Both the position numbers and the translations under genes were made by a program. This document shows positions 1 to 10,452 of a stretch of DNA of 64,000 bases, one piece after another. The notes beneath the pieces were generated by a model that worked only from the letters and a program-made list of their open reading frames with translations, searched no databases and was not told the DNA's origin. This stretch comes from Neostapfia colusana (Eukaryota; Streptophyta; Magnoliopsida; Poales; Poaceae): NCBI GenBank assembly GCA_030760725.1, contig JASWHV010000003.1, forward strand, positions 114,422,153-114,486,152, given 5' to 3'. Every line of letters begins with the position of its first letter. The stretch's first letter is position 1.

Positions 1-1129
1 ACAAAGTCAATATCTTCACCCCAGGGCCGATCCTGCGTGGCTTCGTCGTACGCTTGAACACGGGATGAGCCCATGGTGATTTCTGGGGGGAGGACGGCCT
101 CATCCCTATACACCAGGAAGAAGAGTGTTTCCCCTGTCGAGCGATTGAGGGACGTCCGGCTAGCCCACAGTGCACACGGAAGCTCTTTAACCCAATTGGC
201 ACCGTGCTTCTTCAAGCTGTTGTAAGTGTGCGTCTTGAGTCCCCTAAGTATCTTGGTGTTTGCTCTTTCGACTTGACCGTTACTCTCTGGGTGAGCAACA
301 GAAGCATAGCAAACTTCGATGTCGAGGTCTTTGCAATAGTCTTGGAACACTGCACCTGGTGAACTGGGTCCCGTTGTTGGTGATGATTCTGTTTGGGACC
401 CCGAACAGGCAGATGATAGACTTGATGAACTTGACTGCTGACTGCTTGTTGATAGTTACTATAGGAGTAGCTTCCGCCCACTTGGTGAACTTGTCTACGG
501 TGATGTAGAGGTACCGGTACCCTCTGACGGATCTAGGGAATGGTCCCAGGATGTCCAGCCCCCACACAGTGAAAGGCCATGAGGGCGAGATCATCTGCAG
601 CTTCTACACTGGTGTGTGGATCTGCTTAGCATGGAACTGGCACGCCTTGCATCTCTTAACATGGTCGACGCCATCCTGGAGGGCGTCGGCCAGTAAAAGC
701 CAAGTCGGAAGGCTTTACCGACCAGCGTGCGGGAAGATGCATGGTTCCCACACTCGCCTCAATGGATCTCTGCGAGCAGGTCACAGCCCTCCTCCTTGGT
801 AATGCACTGCAATAGGACACCATTAGTGCCACGCCGGTAGAGATCCTCTTCTACCAGTGTGTATCTCATAGACAACCGAGCAATCCGTTCATCGGATGCA
901 CGTTCATCAATAAGAAAATTGTCTTTCAAGTAGTCCCCGATCTCCGTGGTCCATGCGTCGGGACCTACTTGAGCACTTGGATCTTCAGGGCCGGGTTGCA
1001 CGAACTCCCCAGTGACGCTTACGATCCTTTTCGGGCGCCATGGTAACATGGCCGTCGTGACCGCAACCTTCGAGGTGCTAGTCCCGCCCCCTTCGTCTGG
1101 TTCGGCCGGCCAGGCGGTAGGTCGCAGCA
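1..1129 (-). pseudogene. Element X: integrase with catalytic Asp to Asn change
   Basis: This would insert element DNA into the chromosome. The minus strand reads a linker (RYTLVEEDLYRRG), a zinc-finger region with a KRCKACQFHA pair of cysteines near 640, then the core (VWGLDILGPF, VDKFTKWAEA). The expected second catalytic aspartate in the TDNGTQF motif reads TNNGTQF (GAC to AAC, near 380). The glutamate-bearing part (SNGQVERAN) lies in a different frame after a frameshift near 345-360. A stop sits just before the core (near 597-600). The fragment continues to position 1 and is cut by the window edge. It is non-functional. Confidence 0.75.
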
Positions 1130-1498
1130 ACTTCCTTTCAAAGACCCCTCAGGCACCGGAGCCCAAGTGGAAGCCTTCGTTGACAGGTCGTCGTCTATTG
1201 CATTTTTGGCGTGGGGAACATGGCACAAGTCCAAGGATAAGGAGTCCTTCTCCAACTTCTGTACTTGGAGGGGATAGGCTGCAAGCTGTGGGTCGTTGCA
1301 GCAGCACTCTCCCTTGACTTGCTTGATGACCAACTGAGAGTCACCCCTGACCAACAACAGTTGGACACTGAGGGACAGCGTGGTCTTTAACTTGAAGATG
1401 AGAGCCTCATACTCCGCCATGTTGTTGGTCGCCTTGAAGTCAAGTCGCACCATGTACTTGAACTGCTCTCCGGTTGGCGTAATGAGCAGAACCCCCAC
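1130..1498 (-). pseudogene. Element X: second (archaeal-type) RNase H domain
   Basis: The open frame starting near 1498 reads NNMAEYEAL followed by a GDSQLVI motif, the characteristic pattern of the additional RNase H of Tat-type elements. It then ends in a linker with HVPHAKN and a mutated ALSTKAS-like signature (DDLSTKAS). After about residue 110 the frame loses similarity, indicating a frameshift near 1150. In intact relatives this domain lies between the Ty3-type RNase H and integrase, as here. Confidence 0.75.
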
Positions 1499-2751
1499 TC
1501 TGGCACCTTGCTTCCGCGAGGAGCCATCGAAGAAGAGAGTCTAGTAAGGCCCAGTGAAGACCGGAGCTCTGGGCTCTGATCCACCAATGTCTTGGCCCCT
1601 GGATGGCATGGTGGTTGTGTCCACTCTGCCACAAAGTCAGCTAGCGCCTGGCTCTTCACCGCATGGCGCGGTAAGAAGTCCAGCTCAAATTCCGCCAGCT
1701 CCGCAGCCCATTTGGCTGTGTTTCCGGTTGCGCTGAGGCTGTGGAGGATGGTTCTCAGCGGGTATGAGGTAACCACTGAGATCTTGTGAGCTTGGAAGCA
1801 GTGGCGCAGCTTCCTTGACGTAACGGGGACTGCATAGAGCAGCTTGTGCACCTCCAGATACCTTATCTTGGCATTGTGGAGGACCTCGCTGATGAAGTAG
1901 ACTGGATGCTAGATGGTTTGGACCCTCCCGGAGGTGTCCGAAGCGTCTTCTTGTAGAGGTCTGGGACTCGGGGGCCCCCGGCCCCCTGGCCCGGGACTGC
2001 ACTCTGGGAGATTGAACCCAGATGTGCAGTGGTCGTCAGGTCTAGATGGCTCGGATCCGACTAGTTCTTCTTGGAGAGGTCCGGGACCCAGGGCCCGCAG
2101 GCTCCCAGGTCCGAGACTGCATTCTGGGCGCTCGGACCCTGATATGCATTGATCATCAGGCCCGCTTGTTTGGGACCTTATTATCTCCCCATCCCAGGGG
2201 TCTCCTGCGGAGTCAGAGCCCTGGGAATTTACACCAACGGCAGCAGGAGCCGTAACTGGGACTTAAGGTTGATGGAGTTCTGGCCGCTCCGTAACCAGAA
2301 CCATGCTCACGACCTCAGTTCTTGCAGCGATGTAGAGGAGTAGAGGCTCGCCTTGTTCCGGGGCCACCATGATTTGCAGCGTTGTGAGGAACTTCTTCAG
2401 CTCCTGGAACGCCTCATCTGCCTCCTCGGTCCATACGAATGGACCGGATTTGCGCAGAAGCTTGAAGAATGGAAGAGCCCGCTCGGCCAATCTAGAGATA
2501 AACCGACCGAGCGCAGCCAAGCATCCGGTAAGATTCTGCACTTCCTTGATAAGGGTAGGGGGAGGCATCAGTTCTATCTCCTTAATCTTCTCTGGGTTAG
2601 TTTCAATTCCTCGGTGTGAGACCAAGAAACTGAGCAGCTTCCCGCCAGAGACCCCAACGACACATTTGTCTGGGTTCAACTTCTTGCGTGTCAAACACAG
2701 TCTGTCTAAGACTAGGGCCAGGTTGTCAAGCAGAGATTCTTGCGACTTAAC
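1499..2751 (-). pseudogene. Element X: RT C-terminal part and RNase H (broken)
   Basis: This would copy element RNA and degrade the RNA strand of the hybrid. The frame 2751-2263 reads the RT thumb/connection (KLNPDKC, FLVSHRGIE, PEKIKEIE motifs) and the start of RNase H (FVWTEEADEAFQELK). The YxDD box is missing because C is joined just before it. RNase H continues at 1890-1500 (HKLLYAVPVTSRKL, then ALADFVAEWT). Between the two lies about 370 bp of proline-rich, tandemly duplicated sequence with stops in every frame I followed. The last codons of the 2751 frame run into antisense LTR sequence of C, so the apparent N-terminus of that open frame is not element protein. Confidence 0.75.
1941..2165 (+). 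repeat. Imperfect 120-bp tandem duplication in element X linker
   Basis: Two copies of a roughly 120-bp unit start at 1941 and 2061, aligned on (g/t)cttcttg(t/g)agaggt. They are GC-rich and sit in the variable linker between the two parts of RNase H, where Tat-type elements commonly carry low-complexity proline-rich sequence. The copies differ at many positions, so the duplication is old. Confidence 0.7.
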
Positions 2752-5700
2752 ACACCACAACTCATTTTGTGGAAGTCTCATGAACATTCGTGAAGAGCAA
2801 GTAAACACCATCAAGGGGTTAATTAGAGGAAGAACTCATAAATCCAAAAGTAGGATCTCACACCTATAAACATGAGAGGCTGAGCTCACCCTTAGGCCCT
2901 AAATATTCTTGGGAATGCTCAGGCCAAGTTTCATGCAAATCCAAGCCCTTTTGAGCCACTTTTAGAAACATTTTTAAAAAGGGCTAATTTGAATGCAAAT
3001 TCAAATCTCAGCTGCTTTCATCACTTTGATTCAAAAGTTGAGTTCATATTCAAACTCAACACATTTTTCTGAGTTAGTCCACCAATTTTCATCCTCATTG
3101 GAGTTCATCTTGTCGAGAGCTATATTTTGATTAATTCAAAACTGAATTTGAATTTCAAATTCAAACGTGAATCAAATATGGCCAAACAAAATCCAATTTG
3201 AAGAATTCAAATTCATTCCCTGACTTGGTGGCTAAGTCTCCCATTTAAGTGTGAGTAGCTGGGATATTTACAGCAAAAACAAAAGAAAAGAGGAGAGGGG
3301 AGAAAGGGGCCCACAGGTCAGTGAGAGGACTAACTCACACAGAAGCAATCCTCTGTTTCTCACTGAGCCGGCCGAGCACAGCGCGCCACTGGGGCGAACG
3401 CCGCTGCCACCTCCCGAGCAGCCCAGGTCGCGGTTTTGCTTCAATGTTATCGGCTCAAACGACGATATTTTCACCTCACAAACCGACTCTCCGTTGCTGC
3501 TCTGCCTGTTCCCGTGCTCCTCGACGAAAACATGGCCCCAAGCTCGACAACCTTTGGGTCTCCGGCGTCCAGACGTCTCTGTTGGTTGCACGCTGAGCTG
3601 AGCTCACCCAGAGCTTCACCAAAGCCTCCTCGACGTGGACGACGCAACAAACCGACGCCACAGCCACGGTAAACCCAACCCCAAGCTCAACTTTTCTCTC
3701 CTGCGCCGTGTAAAGCCGCTGCCACAGGAACTCATCGTCCGGTCACTAGGGTTGATCTTACGCCGATTTTTGCACACCTAAAGGTTCACCTAGAACTCTT
3801 ATATCAGCCTCGCAACCCAGGTAGCATGCCATCGTGTGTCTCGCCGGAATTTCACCATTTTCCACCGGCATGCGATATGAACCGAGGTGGCTACAATAAA
3901 AAATTCATGCCACACAGTAAACCAATCGGCCAATCCGTAGGATATACCTCCTAGACCTTGGTGCGAGTTCAGAAGAGCGAAAACCATCAAAAACCGTCAG
4001 GCAAACACACTGTTCTTTGAGTTTTCTGAATTCCACCGCCATTTGAACCTAGCTCCATGGTGATGTCATATTTCCGGCAACTTTCAGCATGATCAGCTTG
4101 TAGTTCCATGTTCGTCTCGATACCGTGGTGATGTAAGAGCAAACGGCTAATCTATTGGTGCATCGCCGAGCCCTAGCGACGTCGCCGAAGTGCCACCGAA
4201 GCCTCCACTCATCGCACATAGGGTTTCGGCCATCCTCGGTCTGAGTGAAGGCCGGCAGCGTATTCCTCGCACAAAAGTACGCAGAGGCGACGAGTTTAGT
4301 GAAGTTTTGTGCACCGGAACCCCCTCCCGGCGAGGTCGGCGGCGGACCGGCGCGGGAGGCGAGAGAAAGAAGACGATGGGGCTGGCCCACGTGTCAGCCT
4401 CTTTTTCGAGGAAATCAGATTCTCTGTGGCACCGGATCCAATTGTGGCTATGCGAGGAAATCCCTGTGGCCCCGTGTGTCCGGCTCTCGGGAGGCGCCAC
4501 GTCACACCGGGACCCAGCTGTCAGAATTTAAACATTTCCAACAATTTCAGATTTCAGTTCAACTTCAAATGCCCATAACTTTTTCTAGGTTGGTTCAAAT
4601 TGAGTGAACCAAATTTTGTTGGATTCAGCTCTCCGAGTACTATCCGGCAAAACAAGTTTCAGTTCATGAAACTTATTAATTTTCCAGAATTAATTCCCTA
4701 AATTTAAACTGTTGGGAATTTGATCTGGAGAATTCTTTTATGGAAAATTCTGAAATTTTGGCTAGGATGTTCATTTGAAAGTCCTTGAGTCACAGGAAAA
4801 TTTTCAGGTCCATCCAAGTTCATTTAGTCCCCCTAATGGTGTGATTAAGTGAACTGCCCTGAGAAAATAGAAAAATGTACAGAAACATTTTCAGAATTTT
4901 CTCAAATTTTGATTAGGGCATAACTTTCTCTAGGATTCGTCAAATGACATGAAACCAACTCCATTTGATCCATCTCAAACTCTAGTTTCCAGAAAGTAAT
5001 GGTTTGATCCATGAAAATATCTGGAAATTCTTAGAAGCTCTAGTAATGACCATTTAGACTTTTATTTGGGCAGGGCTCAATTAGGCTTTGATTAAAATGA
5101 AATTTGGTCAAGTCTCTGGTTAGGTTCTTACCAATCCACAGTAAAAAATTTAGAGCCAAAGGGGATGTCTAGCTAGAGTTATAGTGTTTAGATACTAAAT
5201 TCAAAACATTGCATTTAAATTGACATATCGATTAAATTGCTTACGTGTAGTCGCTGAAGGCGAAGAGACCCCGGAAGTTTTGGACTTCCTACTTCCGGAG
5301 GAGACACTAACACCTGACCAGCAGCAACAAGGTAAGCCTCGATTTGCATTTAACAAATTTTATCAGGTTTTGCTTTCTATTCACTTAGCTTGGAGTATGT
5401 GTGTGCATTAAGTGTAGGAATTGGATGAAACCCCAAATGCATAACCAGATGGTTCCAAAGAGAGAGAGGGTAGTGTCTAAGTCATCGAGTAGATCATGCT
5501 TTGCTTAATGTTAATAGGCTTCGGTACAAGTCGAGTAGTTGGAATCTACTCGCGAGTATAGGGTTGGTCATACGGGATTGGTTCGAGTGATGTGAGATCA
5601 CTTTAGTAAGAAACTGAGACTAGGCAGGGGCTAGGACGCAGCAAGAGGAAGTCTTGTGGGCGTAGCCCTGTCCATGTCGATTGAGGACCGATCCGTGTGC

Positions 5701-6720
5701 GGCCCCACTGAACAAGTTCTGAATGTACCGAAGGCATATCGGATATATGGGCCCCGATAAACTCATGTAACCTATACCTCCGGGCATCGAGGCATAACGC
5801 ACCGATTTATAGGTGTAGGTTGAGGGCAGCAAGGTGGAAATCCTCTAACGGGCATAGAGGGATGCTCTGTGTAGGGAACCTCCTCTCCGTTTGGGTGCGA
5901 CCGGTTCAACGTTTGGGCTGTTTGGTGAAAGGTTGTCTTGTATGACAAGGGGTGAGCGTGCTGTGTGCAGCTCCGCATGTGGGCGTACGTGATGTGCTAT
6001 TCGGGTATCCCTGCAGGTGTACAACGAGTCTATTTGCCGTCCCTCGCGGTTATGAGTACCGGCTGTTCACTGAGTCGGTGCGTAAGTTAATATATGGAAT
6101 GTTATGATTCAATATTACTGATATGAATAAATTGTATTGTTACATGTGTGCCACCAAATATTGCTTATTAAATTTCAGATTCATGAACCATTAACTTGTG
6201 GCTAAAGGTGAATTAAGGATGAATTTGTAGGTGAGTACTTTGCTGCAAAAAATTGCCATCCTACCTTTGTATGACTTGCATGTAGAATTTCATGTGTAGG
6301 AGTGTCGGTTAAGACTTGCTGAGCCATCGTGCTCACGATTGCTGCTATGAGTGTTTGCAGGTGAGGAATACCCAACGGACTTGGGGTACGAGTCCACCGG
6401 TGACGGCTACCCTTCGTCGGGGACTACGGCTGAGTGGGAGCTGTACATGCCACGCTGAGGATGAGTGCAGCTAGTGTGGGTTGTCCTTAGGGCCGGACAA
6501 CCAACTTTTGCTAGTTAGTGGTTAGTGTGAGTTGTATAAAAACCTTCCACTGTAGTAAAACTATGTACAGCAGTTGCAACTGAAGAGTGTACTACTTTTG
6601 TACATGTTCAGCTGGTTTTCAATGTAATACTATGGTTTCCTTATGATGTGTGCTGTCGGGTGTCGCATCGTGCGGCACCACCCTCTGAGATCCTGGGATG
6701 TTGGGCTTCGGTCCGTCACA
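2752..6720 (+). repeat. Element C 5' LTR (5' edge eroded)
   Basis: The 3' edge is sharp: it ends ...ccgtcaca at 6720, immediately before a primer-binding site. The 5' edge is approximate. Alignment with the LTR of A begins around 2752, while the first roughly 45 bp of A's LTR have no counterpart, so the terminal TG is lost or unrecognised. The content is typical of a long LTR: an AT-rich first part, a GC-rich zone at about 3300-4530, AT-rich sequence with repeated ataactTTtctagg-like segments (4570-5160), and a conserved core near 5520-6060 shared loosely with the A and B LTRs. Short ORFs here are chance frames. No separate gene was seen. Confidence 0.75.
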
Positions 6721-6723
6721 GGC

Positions 6724-6735
6724 TGCCATCAGAGC
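6724..6735 (+). other. Element C primer-binding site (Met-tRNA type, degenerate)
   Basis: The sequence tgccatcagagc lies 3 bp after the LTR end and matches TGGTATCAGAGC, the initiator Met-tRNA site of plant gypsy elements, at 10 of 12 positions. Confidence 0.75.
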
Positions 6736-8700
6736 TGCTTAGGGGATAGCACACTAAATAAGGACAGTATTACGGGAAAACTTAGGATTACGGTGAGGAA
6801 TCGCTAGTATGCCCAAGTAAGGACTATATTAGTATAGTTATTTAAAGTGGCATGACTAACCCAATTGTTATAATTCTGAATTTTAATAATGTAACGACGT
6901 ACCTACGCTCAGGTAAGCATGGTAAGGAACGCCACCGAAAGCGGTTCAGTTTTGGTTAGCTCCCTTGACGAGGAAAGTGGTTTAGTGATATGTCTCACAG
7001 CTTGGTGTGAGACGTCAATATGAAACTCTTGAACTCTTCATGTTCCTGAGTTCATATGAAACGCTGGTCCTTGGCGTGCATTAGGCAAGACAGTGGAAAC
7101 CCCATCGTGTGGTCGGTAACGCGATAGTGTGTTCTTCTGGAAATAGCCTAGAAGGATATACGTAGCGCTTGCCATCGGCATGCCCTGCGGGGCAGTAAGT
7201 GATATCTTTTGGGTTGATAAAATTCCCAACCGTGATGACCTGTTCACCCTCTACTCGAGTTCCCTGTCGTGTGGTGTGAAAACACGATCACGTACCGTGA
7301 GACGTGGCTTAACTCAAGGACGGTCGTATGTAAGTGATACAGGCGTATGTATTTACTTTCAAATATGGACCTGCCTGAAATGACAACAACCTTTGAGTGC
7401 ATCACTATTGAGTGTTCTTCTGCAGGTGCTAACCACTCACGTATCCCGTGTAGTACACGATTGCGAGAGGCCGTTTTTAGTGCCACAGTTGACATGTATA
7501 TGCCGGTATACTCCGGTTAGACTTTTCCATTTTGTGAGGAACGTAGTACCGACATGCAATAATCATTTGCATTAAAAACAATGTTGAAAAGGAAATAATA
7601 TAACCAAGTGGAAATCTTTGGGGTTCTAGTTTTGTAGAAAAATTCAAAAGTGGATTAGCAGCTCAAAGGACTTGAAAAACAGAGTGCTCTGTTTTTGGGC
7701 AGCAAGTTTGCAGAATTTTAACAGAGCCTAACTCACAGGTTACTTAGCCAATGGAGGTGTGGCATATAGTTCTGGAAAGGTGTTTAAGTGCTCTACAACT
7801 TTGTTGTAGACTTCCAGAACAGAATCATATATCAAATTGATTGAAATTCCAGATGATTGTAAACTGTCTAGAACCAGGACAGATTTAAAACACTCTCTGG
7901 ACTGTTCTGTTTTTTAAGCATAACATCCTGTAGAAAAAAATCTAAAATTATCATATGATACATTTTTGGAAAGGTTATGAGATGTGTTACATCTTTGTAA
8001 TTAAAAGTTTTTGCAGTTGCAGCACGGAATCAGTGGAATTTAGAGTTGAAAACAGCAACTTCTAAAGGAGGTGCTGTTGAAATTCTTCCAGAAATCCTGT
8101 TGACTTTGAATTATCATAACTTTTAACCAGAGGATATCTGGGGGCAAATAAATACTCGTTGGAAAGATACTGAAGTTAAATTTAACTTTGGCATTCAACT
8201 TGAGTTATGAAAATGCAAAGTACCAGGTCAAAATCTGGGATAGGTAGAAACTGGTCATTCTGGGCAGAGGAATGAACAGTTGAACTCATTTGAGAGATTG
8301 TTGTACCTATTGGGGTTTTATTACTTCCAATGGGGTAGAACATACTCATAAGTTGTTATATTCAACTAGTGAAAGGGTTGAGTACATTACTTACTCAAGT
8401 TCTTTTACTAGAGACCATGTTTGTGTCATATTGAAGATAAGGAGTAGTATACGTGATGACAAAGCGATATTAACGTTTTGTAGTGCCCAAATCTAGTTGA
8501 GATGAACTTCCAAAGAGGAAGTCCATCAATCTGGATTTCACTAATTGGTATTTGGTCTGATAATGGTGTAGCTTGTGCAAAGTTATTACATTATCCATGT
8601 ACGAGATGTATCGCATGTTTACTGTCATTATGTTTTACTCCTATTTTATGGACTGCACGGAGTTTGCTGTGGGACTGATTTTATTGTCGTATGGTTGCAG
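6736..8700 (+). other. Element C untranslated leader
   Basis: About 1.97 kb with no credible coding frame. It contains a block near 6990-7560 conserved with the leaders of A and B (separate entry) and, further on, degenerate modules of TGGAAAG followed by (c/t)TACAACTTTG. It ends in atggttgcag directly abutting the gag ATG, an intron-acceptor-like sequence. Confidence 0.65.
7430..7562 (+). promoter_or_regulatory. Conserved leader block, copy in element C
   Basis: Contains, in order, tagtacacgattgcgag, a gtgccac segment, gccggtatactccggttag, and acgtagtaccgacatgcaa. The same order is found in A (14881-15003, plus) and B (about 29172-29300, minus). The function is unknown. Retention across diverged elements suggests an RNA-level role such as packaging or translation control; that is inference. 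Confidence 0.5.
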
Positions 8701-9900
8701 ATGGTTTGTACCCAGACCACGCATGATGTCGGGGGCTCTAGTCAGCAAGGGGGTGATGAATCCCAGCCGCGTGCCTACGACAACACCCCACAGCAACAAC
8801 CTCCACTGCCACCTCCGCTTACGCTAGCGTATGTGATCTCGGCGCTGGTGGGCTCTCGTGAGGAGCAGACTGACCTGCTCCGCACAATTGGGCAGAATAC
8901 GTACCAGGGCGGGGGGGGGGGGGGGGGGGGGGGGCGTCAAGAGAGGGGGCCCCATGAGCCCGACATCACAACGTACTCAGATTTCATGAGTACGCATCCT
9001 CCGGTGTTCACCGAAGCGGCGGAACCACTGGAGGCCGATAACTGGCTGCGGACGATCGAGTCCAACTTTGGGCTGCTCCAATGCACGGAGTGGCAGAAGA
9101 TTCTCTTCGCGGCACAGCAGCTTCACGGTGCCGCTGGTGTGTGGTGGGCGAATTATGTCGCCTCACTACCTGCTGGCCATGCCGTGGAACGGGCAGAGTT
9201 CCGGGAGGCATTCCGCGCCTATCATATACCTCCCGGGATGATGAAGAGGAAGTTCCAAGAGTTCTTGGAACTGAAGCAAGGCGGGAGGAGTGCCCACGAC
9301 TACTCCCGTGCGTTCAACCATCTGGCGCAATATGCGTCGGATTACATCTCCACCGAGGAGAAGCGTGAGCAGTTCTATTGGGGTTTGAACCCCGAGATGA
9401 AGACTCACCTCGTGCAATGCAATCGCGGCACCTTCAACGATCTCGTCATACCGCTATTATGCAAGAGGATGCTCAGCGGGAATTGGCGGCTGAGCAGCGG
9501 AACCGAAGCGCTCCACCGAGCAGCGGGGGTGAAGATCATAAAAAATACAGCATGGTGTATCGGACACCATCTGGTCAGCAGTGGCATCCACCAGCACGAT
9601 CAACAGTTTGGGGGTCGTTCTTTTCAGCCACCCCCATTCCGACCGCCGATGCCACCACCGCGACCGCAGCAACAGCAGATGGTACCCCGGGTGTTTCCAC
9701 CGCCATAATGCGCCCGGGGATTCCGTCCGTCGGTCAGAAGAGGACCGCCTCGCTACACATGCTACACGTGTGGCCAGGCGGGCTATTTCTCGAAGGACTG
9801 TCCACAAGGGCAGCAAAGCAGCGGGCAAGCCCAATATCAGGGCGGTGCTCGAGGCTGACCACAAGTCAAGAAGGGAGGTCAGCGAACCGGGGGCGCTCGT
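8701..9900 (+). pseudogene. Element C Gag (frameshifted)
   Basis: Gag is the capsid/nucleocapsid precursor. The ATG at 8701 is chosen because the retrotransposon capsid frame ([50 protein letters not shown]) runs from here and because an acceptor-like ttgcag abuts it, as in A and B. The capsid frame is open from 8701 to about 9455, then switches (QEDAQRELAAEQRNRS continues in another frame), and shifts again before the zinc knuckle. The knuckle at 9760-9801 reads CYTCGQAGYFSKDC, with the zinc-binding His replaced by Tyr. A run of 24 G at 8911-8934 encodes an artificial-looking poly-Gly stretch. The gene is defective. Confidence 0.8.
8911..8934 (+). repeat. Poly-G run of 24 inside element C gag
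   Basis: Twenty-four consecutive G, preceded by ggc and followed by cgtcaa, in the linker before the capsid domain. It stays in frame as poly-glycine. It may be a real homopolymer expansion with G-quadruplex potential, or an error-prone assembly region. Confidence 0.9.
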
Positions 9901-10086
9901 TACACCGGCAATGAGGACGCTCCGGAAGGAGAAAATGTGCTGGCGGGTACGTTCACTCTCAACAATCAAGCAATCATCATTTTATTTGATTCTGGTGCAA
10001 CCCACAACTTCATAAGTGCGTCATATGTGGTTAAGCATCAACTGGAAGTCGTTCCAACCGAGTGCTCATATATGATCTGTTCACCA

Positions 10087-10098
10087 GGGGGGGGGGGG
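10087..10098 (+). repeat. Poly-G run of 12 in element C protease
   Basis: Twelve G where A and B have a short SPGG-coding segment. It changes the reading frame. This is the second poly-G expansion in the same element. Confidence 0.85.
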
Positions 10099-10447
10099 AG
10101 ATTTCAGCAAATGTGATGATTCCGAAAGCACCACTGTGCTTAGGTGGGAAGATATATCCCACTACTATGATTATTTTTGAGGGGCAGAAGATTGATGCAA
10201 TCTTAGGAATGTCATGGCCAAGTTACCATGGCTCTGTCCTAGAAACTTTAGCACAGACGGTTCACCTCAACTCTCCACTCCACCGTCGCATTCCCTCATA
10301 CTAGACAATCCGGTCCCGGAAGTTTCAGCCGCCTATCATACTGAAGCTCCCAAGTTAGAGGACATCCCCGTAGTCCAAGAATATCCTCGACGTGTTCCCA
10401 GATGATCTTCCAGGCATGCCACCTGAACGGGATGTGGAGTTTAAGAT

Positions 10448-10452
10448 TGAAC
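10448..10452. repeat. Element A target-site duplication, left copy (tgaac)
   Basis: tgaac precedes the A 5' LTR; tgtac follows the 3' LTR at 40313-40317. Removing A and one copy rejoins the interrupted protease-RT linker of C in phase, supporting a simple insertion. Confidence 0.8.

Larger units (their letters stand above)
1..2751 (-). mobile_element. Element X: Tat/Retand-like Ty3-gypsy fragment (3' half of pol)
   Basis: Reading the minus strand from 2751 to 1 gives, in order, the C-terminal half of reverse transcriptase, RNase H, a variable linker, a second (archaeal-type) RNase H and integrase. The dual RNase H order is the hallmark of the Tat/Ogre/Retand lineage. The reading frame is broken by several frameshifts and stops. 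Nothing upstream of the end of the RT catalytic region is present, because the sequence switches at about 2751 to the 5' LTR of element C. The fragment runs off the window at position 1, so its own LTRs are not visible. It is the oldest visible layer of the nest. Lineage is inferred from domain order and motif resemblance, not from a database search. Confidence 0.8.
9901..10452 (+). pseudogene. Element C protease and N-terminal pol
   Basis: Retropepsin that would process Gag-Pol. [16 protein letters not shown] is readable at about 9977-10024 with the catalytic Asp codon at 9988-9990. A 12-G run (10087-10098) disrupts the frame, after which [22 protein letters not shown] and ILGMSWPSYHG follow in a new frame. 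A further shift precedes the EDIPVVQEYP and [15 protein letters not shown] linker, which ends at the insertion site of A. The same protein region resumes at 40318. Confidence 0.75.

Noticed and set aside
3251..4607. Cluster of overlapping ORFs of 60-120 codons on both strands
   Set aside because: They lie in the GC-rich zone of the C LTR, have no recognisable domain, and equivalent frames in other LTRs are not preserved.
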